Below are positions 46,159 through 55,700 of a stretch of DNA of 64,000 nucleotides, piece after piece (the stretch's first letter is position 1; each line of letters begins with the position of its first letter). The DNA is taken from assembly GCA_011033025.1 (NCBI GenBank), contig WFMF01000107.1, forward strand, positions 186,001 to 250,000, in the 5' to 3' direction. The DNA is from Beroe forskalii (taxonomy: Eukaryota; Ctenophora; Nuda; Beroida; Beroidae). A program made the translations under genes and the position numbers. Below the pieces are notes generated by a model. It saw only the letters and a list, made by a program, of their open reading frames with translations, made no database searches and was not told where the DNA came from.

Positions 46159-47908
46159 TAATGTTTGACTGACTTTTTTATAAATATTTTTTTAATAAAT
46201 CTTTTAAAGTTTTAGGTTCTTAAATGGAAGATACAGTTTTTTATGTATGTCATAACACATGCTACAAACATGGAGCCACATGACTTGAAAATTTCAGAAT
46301 GATTCTCATTTCTAGAACTCGTGACACCCATTTAACACCTCTAAAGCCTTACCAGATGAAGCATTCGTTCGTCAGAGTGATCCAAAGTGTCCCTTCTGAC
46401 GTGGTGATTCATATGACTGCATGGTTTGTCAGCGCCATCCTATCACCCTTCTTCAAGGAGAGCAAAACTTTTGGACAAAACCTCTTCAATCATCACTACC
46501 TGAATATTTTTACTTTTCAGTGTCAAAGTGTACGACACATTAATACAGGATTACCTATTTATTGTTTTGTTACTTATAGGTAACTAATGCCAGCTATTCT
46601 AGCATCCTGTCCTGACATTTACTTTGATCTCCCTGTAACAATTCAACAAGGTTCAGACCAAGGAAGAAATAGAAACTGTGTATCTTATATACTCTTATAC
46701 CAAACCATGTTATCAAGCATGTTCGTTATTGTATTTCTGTCAGTGTTCTTGGCCTATACGTTTATCACCCTTTATTCTGCTTGGTCAGATGTTCACCCAG
46801 GTAAACTTTGTAATCTTTGCTTTGTCGAGCTGCTTTGAAGCTTCAGATAGAATAATTGATGCTGTGAGTAATATTATATCTGAGTTAAGGAGCACTATAT
46901 AGAAACAACTTTAAATATAAGAAACAACTTTTAATAATTTATTCGGCACTTCACAATCAAATCATATCATATATTTATCAATATGAATAATAGGCTGCCC
47001 TTCTGTGTAAAATTTTCACCACAAGATTAAGTTTACATGCTCAAAAATGCCACATGTGGATTGGCTGTGCCCGAATCAGCTAATTTTACAACAGACCGCT
47101 TTATAAATATCTATTACAAGCACCAGGTTGGTATACCACCATGGGTACACTATGCAGGAAGCCAGCTAAGTCAGCACAATACCTGCTGCCAGCATTTGGG
47201 CCGATGGACATTCCCTGTCTATTAAATTGAACAATGACCAATCCAAATGCAAACAGCAGCTACCCTACCAATTCAGACTGATGTCCGCATTCCTAGCAAA
47301 GAATTAGGTGGTTTCGTTCAGAGTAGTTTCATTTGTATAGATAATACTATCTATAGAAAATTGATTTGTCAATCTGTTTGAAGGGGCACATCCAACCATA
47401 ATTATATTCTAAAACTACTGATAGTCTGTTGATTTATCAAATGGGCGCCTTAGGCAATCTAATAAATTAAATTGAATTGAAATGAAGAAAATAGATTAAA
47501 TAAATCACATCGAAGTTATATAGCATTTAAAAATTAAAGATAATAAATTTAAAAATTCATACCATGGTCTACAATCTAGAACAACAAAGAAAGCCTGATA
47601 AAAGCCTATTCAGTCACTATCTGTCCTAACTACCTGAATTCTGAGACGCCTACCTGTGACCCTATGTCTAAACCACCTTCCTTTCCCGAGGAGACCTGGC
47701 CTTTTGATGCTACTTTTGATAATAAATATCAAAATTGGTGTCAATTTTTGGTAACACAGAAAGAGTTGCAATTTAAGAACAATTTCACCATGTAATTTCA
47801 CATCCACTCAAAAATCTACTGAAGCGTTTAATCCGGACGAGGGTCGTCAGACCCAAGTGGGAAGAAATAGTGTTGTTTTGCTGTAAAATAGTTGGTCCCA
47901 GCTGTTTC
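46159..47908. other. Unassigned region with two weak open frames
   Basis: Plus-strand ORFs at 46299-46583 and 46587-46838 encode partly hydrophobic peptides (for example MFVIVFLSVFLAYTFITLYSAW). An acceptor-like TCATTTCTAG lies at 46307-46316, but no donor fits well and no homology is recognised. They could be decayed exons of a membrane protein. I do not call a gene. The rest is AT-rich spacer. Confidence 0.3.
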
Positions 47909-48450
47909 GGGGGGGGATCAGGGACTAAGTGCAAGACACGAGGCCGGGGTGGGTGGTGTTTGGCCCTTGGCGAAATCACTTAGTCCAGTGTACTAACTGA
48001 GGTGGTCACCTTATGGGAAAATCAAAATCACTTCGTCCAAATGGCATATTTTTCCATATTTGGGCATTTTTGCCAGATGACGTCATAATTTTGGGGTGGG
48101 TCCCCACAAATTGTATTAAATTTCAGTTAGTACACGGGACAAATTGCTCATCTTGGGGTGGGTCCCTACAAAACATGACAAATTTCAGTTAGTACATGGG
48201 ACAATCTGCAGCGTTTTATGCTCATTTAGGGGTGGGTACCTTCAAATAGTGACAAATATCAGTTAATACAGGGGACAATCTGCCGCTTGGATAGGTTTTT
48301 ATGCTAATTTTGGGGTGGGTCACTACAAATGGTGCCAAATATCACTTAGTTCATGGGATTATCTGAAGGGGTGGTGGGTGGTATTTCAAAATTGGGCAAA
48401 AAATCACTTAGTACCCCTCGTGTCTTGCATTTAATCCATGATCCCCCCCG
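47909..48450. mobile_element. hAT-like MITE with perfect 8-bp target duplication
   Basis: The ends are G-run-GATCA...AAGTGCAAGACACGAGG on the left and the inverted equivalent on the right (AAATGCAAGACACGAGG as reverse complement). The direct 8-bp repeat GCTGTTTC lies at 47901-47908 and 48451-48458, outside the ends. The interior has four copies of a 65-80-bp unit: GGGGTGGGTCCCTACAAA, then CAGTTAGTACA(C/T)GGGACAA. There is no ORF. An 8-bp duplication is typical of hAT elements. Confidence 0.8.
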
Positions 48451-48865
48451 GCTGTTTCCGGTCGGGGTTCCATGATCTCAGCTCTGACCGTATATCTTTG
48501 ATAATGAACTCGACAAGCCTCGTCCATTATCCAACTTACACAGTCTCGGCTGTCGCCCCGACCATGTAAGTTGCGGTATATGGTCACCACTTCGACATAT
48601 AACTGCTTATTGTAGTGCCTTAGGGAAACCACTCAACAATTTTTCTGCAGTCTCGTAACTCAGTAAACGTGCCTGCTCAAACTCGCCTATTTCTCTGCAG
48701 TCTGATAACCCATTATGCTTTAATAGCGTAGTGCATATTGCCCACTCACCTATGCACAGTGTACAGTACACTACAAAAACCTGGTGTGCAGACAATCTCA
48801 TACACGTCCATTGACCAGCCTCCCCCTGTTCCATCTTGACAATTATCCCCTGGACCATCTTTCTT

Positions 48866-50552
48866 TTAGGTGCTCCAAGCATCAGCCAATGTGAAGCACT
48901 CGTCGTCACTCTCTATTCCAAAAACAGTGACTCCAACCCAATATTACCGATGATATATACTAGAAATTCAAAAACGTACCTTTTTTGAAAGTGCAGGCTT
49001 GACCTTGCCCAACAGGTATCTGCCCAGCTTCACAATCAACACACCGGTTGCTATCCTTGTTAAAGTACTGAGTGTCAGTACACGGGGTACAGGAATCTTT
49101 AGTAACAGATACAGTCCTGAAGAGTGTTATTAACCACGTAAGCTCACTTTAACCGTGGTGCCTCGTGATGTATCACGACGCAATTGGGTTCTTTTTGCGG
49201 TGGGTGATGGCACCCCGATATGTGCTTTACTCATGTAATGTGTATTGTGTACTTGCACAAAAGTCCATTTACCTGCTATCTCAGGCGGCGAAAATACCTA
49301 ATATCAATCATGCCAGAACGGCGTTTTGAGCCAAAGATCCGCTTTTGGGGCGCAAAATCAAATACCAAAATCAGTGCCACAATGCTCTTATATTGCCCAA
49401 CATAATATCCTGAAACGTTCATTCACTTTAAGTTTGCCCAAAAAGAGCTGGAGGTATCTAACGACGGAACTAACCCAATACAAGTGATGCAGTCTCCTGC
49501 CCCGGGCTTAGTGTACTGGTAACTTTCACAAGGTTTACAAACTGACTGTCCTGCTTCATCCTGAAAATAGACACATCTCTAAGACCAAAGTCACATGATG
49601 AAAAGTCCTGTTGACTAGGTAAATAAATGCAAGCTTGACCAATAAGCTCGCAATATTATGAATTCATGCACGCTGATTGGTTAATCTTGAGTTCATTCCC
49701 ATGGTGTCTCGTCAGCTCAACCAATGAGCGTGCAGTACTCTCCAAATCCTGTCTGCTGATTGGCCTAGCTGCTATAATTCCGTTGCTTAACCTGGTACTC
49801 TCCAGGAGGACATGGTTCACACTTGGTCTTATCGACTGTGGACTTCGTTCCTATAGGACATTCCTCACACACAGTGGCTGTGTTCGAGTATCGCTGAAAA
49901 TGTAGCAATTTTAGTTCTGAAAATCTTTGTAATAGATCTAAAACTTTTCGAAATCTATAATTTCGAAAGATTGAAATTTTCTCGCAGCTAATGAAAATGT
50001 GATTTGAGACCATAGATAAGAAACTACCTTAGGTGGTTTCATCGTTCCGCGTCGATCAAATGGACTGATCAAATGAACAACGCGCATAATACACTTTTAC
50101 GAAAACTTCCGCGCAAAAAGCGATTATGTGCGTTTTTCATTTGATCAGTTCATTTGATCGACGCGGAACGATGCAGGTGCCTTACTATTTTACATGCTAT
50201 CATGAACTCCGGAATTTAAAAAGGCAAAATAAGTATACGGCAACACCAAATTAAGCATTTCTCATTGCCCAAGTTCATAGTATTATGTGTAATTAATTTT
50301 AACGCCTCAGTTTCACCAAATCAAGTATTTTCTGCGGCCTGAGTCCTCTGTCCTGACTTGATATTGTCAACTCTATTCAACTCACCCCTCAGCACAGGGT
50401 TCGCAGTCTGCTTTATCAGAATTTGGCTGCTCGCCAGCCGGGCAGTTCTTGCACCCAATAAACTGGCTGAAGTCGGTAGGTCTATACTCGTTATCATCAC
50501 AAGCTACACAGTCATTAGTTTTTGTCGTAGAACACACCCACTGGGCACACAG
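48866..50552 (-). CDS. Cysteine-rich GCC2/GCC3-like repeat protein, 3' exons
   Basis: Exons 50552-50386, 49893-49792, 49560-49475, 49116-48980 and 48912-48866. The last four join in phase and end at a TAA after TLADAWST. They encode repeating Cys pairs: CVACDDNEYRP, CKNCPAGEQPNSDKADCEPC, CEECPIGTKSTVDKTKCEPCPPGEYQ, CKPCESYQYTKPGAGDCITC, CTPCTDTQYFNKDSNRCVDC. This is the pattern of GCC2/GCC3 (ephrin-receptor-like or TNFR-like) extracellular modules. The first exon listed ends in a phase that does not match the second, so an exon may be missed between them, where a MITE sits at 50032-50181. The upstream exons, signal peptide and any membrane segment are not seen. The identity of the full protein is unknown; an extracellular location is inferred from the cysteine pattern. 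Confidence 0.7.
50032..50181. mobile_element. 150-bp MITE, copy B
   Basis: Same family as 45999-46158, flanked by a perfect TTA on both sides (50029-50031 and 50182-50184). It lies in an intron of the cysteine-rich gene. The 3-bp TTA duplication suggests PIF/Harbinger-type mobilisation (inference). Confidence 0.88.
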
Positions 50553-50689
50553 CTGAAAAATAGCTGGTTGTAAATCCAGTTGCAAACCAGGAGATAATAT
50601 TTTTTCTGTTATGACAAGAAGAAGAAATCTATGATTGATCATTAAAATGAAACCCAGAAATCTCAATAATGAAATCAAACCCACACACT

Positions 50690-51034
50690 ATGAACCACTA
50701 TTCTACTGACAGTTTCAAGATAAAAATATCTCTTCTTCAGGAACTCCACATAGTGTTACACAACATTCTCAAATTTGATTGTAATTTGATTGTAAAATTT
50801 CTTTCTAATTCAAATATGTTTTAACCCTGATTTTCAGGAGAAGCAACTCTCAAGATGGAGTATTGGATCAGGATGCATGCCACTCGCATTAATTTTATTA
50901 ATGTGCAATGTAAAAGGTCACAAATGACCCAGATCCATCCACCGGTCCTCTACTTCTCTTCACTATTAGTGTTTGCTTAATTTCTTGATTCTTGCAGTAA
51001 GGCTAAAAGGCTTCTGTGGCATTAGATAAGCATA
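50690..51034. other. Spacer, no feature seen
   Basis: AT-rich sequence upstream of the cysteine-rich exons. No additional Cys-rich exon can be found. Confidence 0.35.
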
Positions 51035-51650
51035 GTTAGTTTAGTTTAAGAGTTATGGTATTTAACCATCACTGCTCACAAAGACAATATAACAATCGTG
51101 TTCGTTTACATTTTTTACGCACCTTTGAACACAGGTGCCCATTTAACATCATTATAAAAACACCTTCAGAAAAACTGCAACTAGAATTGAATAAATTAAC
51201 AACATGTGAATAATTTATTAGAAAATAAATAGAATAAAAATGCCTCACTATATGGCAGCGAAATACTAGATTAATAATAACAAAATAAAAGTTTAAAAAA
51301 CTAACTGTATCTAAAAACCTCAATGACCTATGCTGAATAAATGTTTATTCCCTTTTTTCTTTTTGCCACAAATGGGTTATCACTCAGATACTGGTTGAAC
51401 CTTTTCTTGTTATGTAAATAAGTATCACCCTCTATTTTCTCAAGAACAACTGTAGATATGTACCAAAAGTTATTAGGTGAAAATACTTGTGCATTAGTCT
51501 TGTAGTGTTCTAATAAAGCTTTAAATGTGTCAACACTTGAGGCATCTCTAACAAATTTAGGCAAATTATTCCAATAAGGCTTAATTCTTTCTCCAATAAA
51601 ATTCCCATTAATTCTATTAACCAGAACAAGTTATACTCTTAAAATAATTG
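51035..51650 (-). mobile_element. 3' fragment of second LINE family
   Basis: Matches the 3' end at 27835 (TTATGGTATT-AACCATCACT) and encodes the ORF2 C-terminus at 51564-51328 (FWYISTVVLEKIEGD, DNPFVAKRKKGINIYS). The end resembles the corresponding INIYSH ending of the CR1-like copies, so the two families are related. 5'-truncated. Confidence 0.75.
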
Positions 51651-51828
51651 CATGGTACACAAGAGTGGTACAAATTTATACAAATTTAAGAATATAATAG
51701 TAGCTTAACAAAAGTGTAACTCAAATAGTTTTGCAATTCTCCGTCGTTGAAAGACCTTGTGAGAGTTGACACCATTCATGGCCTACATCAGCAGGTGCAA
51801 ATATTGAAAACTAACAAACTTGTGATCA

Positions 51829-52126
51829 TTCAATTCCACAGCTTTTAATTTGGGGTATCTCTCCCATATAAACGGCTCTGAGTGACGTCACAGATCTAAA
51901 CGTCAATTTTTCTGTATCCTAAACCTAACCATTGCCCTAACCAAAACCCTAACCTTAATCCTAACCCTGAACCTAACAAATCCTGACCCTAATCAGAACC
52001 CTAACCCTAATGCTTAAAGCGCTAGGTGCGCTTAATTATATTTTTCTGAGTGACGTCATTGTCATAGATAATGAAGGCTCCCGTTTACATGGGAGACGTA
52101 CCCAATTCCACAAGCTTTTAATTTGG
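51829..52126. mobile_element. TIR block with telomere-like core and 23-bp flanking direct repeats
   Basis: Inverted ends (51852-51875 and 52081-52103, GGGTA-TCTCCCAT-TAAACGG) enclose degenerate CCCTAACC repeats (51900-52015) between two AGTGACGTCA motifs. Outside the ends, CAATTCCACA(A)GCTTTTAATTTGG occurs directly at about 51831-51853 and 52103-52126, which looks like a long target duplication. It resembles the block at 8487-9222 in design but not in end sequence. Confidence 0.6.
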
Positions 52127-52194
52127 CGTACGATGTATGACCCGCTGGTTCTCGAGAAGTTCTGTCATCGTCACGACAACTTTTAATGATTGCC

Positions 52195-52500
52195 CTAACC
52201 AGGACCTAAGTTACGCTCACGGAGTGCGCGGCAAGCGACGCCCCTGGTTAGGGGAATTTCAATGAAGGTGTTTAGCGCTTGCTGCGCCGCGCACTCTGTG
52301 CGCGCGCGCGTAAGCCGTAACCAGGACCCTGGTTAGGGCAAGCCGAAGGACAATCGAATTTTTACGTGGCGTGCCGTGCGCGGCTTTCTCACGCGCACCA
52401 CACTGCCTTGCTAAACACGTATATTTCCTTGTTTGCGCTGCGCGGCGCTTCCCCAGAAGGCCAAGGGAAGCGCCGCGCGCGTACACACACCTATGCGGCT
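52195..52500. repeat. CpG-rich repeat with CCCTGGTTAGGG motifs
   Basis: GC-rich island with several GCGCGC runs and two CCCTGGTTAGGG copies, like 43091-43520. It lies 290 bp beyond the TUFM stop. A gene is not supported. Confidence 0.4.
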
Positions 52501-52787
52501 TAGGAACTCACTGCCTATCATTTTGATCTACTGTCATGAGTGAGCCTAGCCGCGCATGCATTAATATTTATTTATCATTGTAAATGAGGACACGAGTTTC
52601 AGTTACCGATGAAAGTGAGACGTTTCACGTGTGCTCACGTGTGATACAGAGGGTCACACTCACAGATCTCATATTCTCATCATTTATATAGTATATACGA
52701 CGGTGATCGGATAGGGTCATAATTTAAATTATAAAAAGGAGTAGCATAAAAACATAAACCTTAAGTCCTATGTCGTTAAGTTTTACA

Positions 52788-55700
52788 TTACGAGGCAGCA
52801 GCAAGAGCAGCCTTTTCGATAATATTTGTGACAATTCCGGTGCCAATCGTTTTTCCAGACTCCCTAATTGTAAAGCGCTGCCCAATCTCCATGGGAATAC
52901 CCGAACTTGAGACAGAGTTGAGATCAATGGTCGCATTATCGCCGGGCATCACCATGTCCATGCCCTCTGGTAACTTGATCTAAGGAGATGGTATTTTACT
53001 TTCAGGTGGAAAAGCTTGGAGGCCTATTCCAAATAATTACCTCTGAAATGTGTCATGAAACACCAATTTCTTATTTGAATTTTAAATATTATTATTAAGG
53101 AGTGAGAAAAGTTTTGGAACTAATAGAATAGGATAAGTCGAATGGAATATTGGAATAATCACTAAGTTACAAATACGATAAAATAAGTACTTTATTTGAC
53201 TCCACATGTTGTGGAATGTGGATTATATTGTGACTCACAGAAAAGCTAAGACTTACTGAAAAGCTAGTGGCGTATCCCTTGCTGTACACAAGGGGCTCGA
53301 ATTTGTTGAAGAAAGGCTTGTGTCGGCCTCCCTCGTCCTTCGTCAGGAAATAGCACTGGGCCTGGAAACAGGAAGGGATTTAGAACATAGAATTCGCCTC
53401 TCTTTTGCGCGCCGTCGTTTCACTCCTCGTCGTTCCGACGTGGGAGTCAGTTTAGATGGATGAACGGCACCAAAAGCAGAAAATAGACACGAAATAGGCC
53501 TGCAAAAAATGAGCTGGAAGTTTAAAAATCAAGTGTATCACTGAATATGCCATGATTAAACTTAGAAAGGCCGGGTCACTAAAATTCCACCAAGCAGTCG
53601 GAATATTTGTCAAATTCACGAGCCGTCGGATCGTTGCTCCCCTACCTGGAATGATTTGATGGACTCGATGCTGTTGGGAGCGCAGACAATAGTTCCACCC
53701 CTGACATCAGCCCTGGTGACCCCTCTCAGGAGGATGCCTACGTCATCTCCAGCCTGGCCCTCCTCCAGAGTCTTGTTAAACGTCTCCACTCCTGGGGGAG
53801 TGGTTAGTGGGGGGAGTGGTAAGTGGGGGGGGGAGTGGTTACTGTGGGGGGAGTGGTTTGTGTGGGAAGGGGGGAGTGGTTAGTGGGGGAGGGGGAGTGG
53901 TTAGGGGGGGGAGTGGTTAGTGGGGGGAGTGGTAAATGTGGGGAGGGGGAGTGGTTAGTGTGGGGGTGGTAAGTGGGGGGTTAAATGTGGGGGGGGGGTG
54001 GTTAGTGGCAGGAGTGGTTACTGTGGGGAGTGGTAACTGGGGGAGTGGTTGGGGGGAGTGGGGGGAGTGGTTAATGTGGGGGGGGGTGGTTAGTGGGGGT
54101 TAAGTGGGGGATTAAATTGGTTGGGGGAGGGGGGAGTGGTTAGAGTGGGGAGGGGAGTGGTAAGTGGGGGGGGGAGTGGTTAGTGTGGGGGGGGAGTGGT
54201 TAAATGGGGAGAGTGGTGGGGAGGAGTGTTTAGTGTGGGGAGTGGTAAATGTGGGAAGGGGGAGTGGTTAGTGTGGGGAGGGGAGTGGTTAGTGGGGGGG
54301 AGTGGTTAGTGAGGGAGTGGTTGGTGGGGGAGTGGTTGGTGGGGGAAGGGAGGTTGTGTGTGGGGAGGAGGAGTGGTTAGTGGGGGGAGTGGTGGTTAGT
54401 GGGGGGAAGGGGAGGTTAGTGTGTGGGGAGGGGAAGGGGGGAGTGGTTAGTGGTAAATGTGGGGGGAGTGGTTAGTGTGGGGGGGGGGAGTGGTTAGTGT
54501 GGGGAGGGGGAGTGGTAAGTGTGGGGGAGGGGGAGTGTGGGGGAGGGGGAGTGGTTAGTGTGGGATTGGGGAGAGGTTCGTGTTGGGAGGGGAGTGGTTA
54601 TCACTTGAGTGGAGTGGTTTGCAGTAGCACGGAGAGAGTTGATAAGATGTAGAGGGAGGGGGGGTTACGGTGATGATACCGATTACCGGGAATTCAATAA
54701 TCATTGAATTCAACTCCAATTCTAAAAAGGATGGAGCAATATTCCGGACAAAAACCCACCTATGACGGAACTCTTGATACGTTTTCCCTTTCCGATGACC
54801 TCGCACGGATCGCCCTTCTTGACGATGCCCCGCTCAATCCGACCACTGCAGACCACGCCCCGCGCGACCTGGAACGATCCTTCAGCCGAGAGCAGGAAAG
54901 GCGAGGTAAGGTCACGCTGTGGCTCGGGAATGTGGGTATCCACAGTGTCCATCAGTTTCTTGATAGCTTCCACCCCAATCTCAGGCTTAGTGTCGTTGAG
55001 AGCACATATGAGGGGGGGAGGGAGCTTATATATGGATAGTGAAGAAGAGACTTCAAAACATTACAAAGCTGCGTCAAAACATTGGAGAATCTGTATCAGA
55101 TGATCACAACTTGCCAAAGGGACAAAGGGAATGGAATCTCATATGGCAGATCCGAAGATAAATGGAGTATTGTCAGCATCGAAGCCGTATTTCTCCAGCA
55201 GTTCCCTGATTTCCATGTCCACCAACTCCAGCATCTCTTCGTCGTCCATGATGTCCACTTTGTTAATGAACACCACCAGGTTCTTTATACCTGAAACAAA
55301 ATAAGAAATTAAAAACGAAATCTCCCAGAGTCATTCCGTTAAATGGGTTGCGAACTCTAAGACCGGCTAAAACTGTAGTATTTCTCAAGTCTGCAAAAAT
55401 TTCTTTGCTGGAATGACATGATACAAACTCTCTAGTTCAGCATGGAACACGTGACATCATGCTTGATTTAGCAGTGTACTGTGCATGCTCAGAACTTCAA
55501 TTAGTCTGACTCTCTCCGTGAAAATGCTGTTGTTGCGAATATCAGTGACTATTTGAGGTAATTTCAGTATCTATTTGATTGTATTCCTTGACTGATCTAC
55601 TTTTGCAAGGAGCATGATAAGGAAACCAAGAATAGACATCTTCCTGAAAATCCTGATACTGATTTATGTAATCTACATATTTTCGCCACTTCTACCAAAC

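Noticed and set aside
46299-46838. Membrane-protein exons
   Set aside because: Hydrophobic stretches exist, but frames do not join through credible splice sites and no family signature was found.
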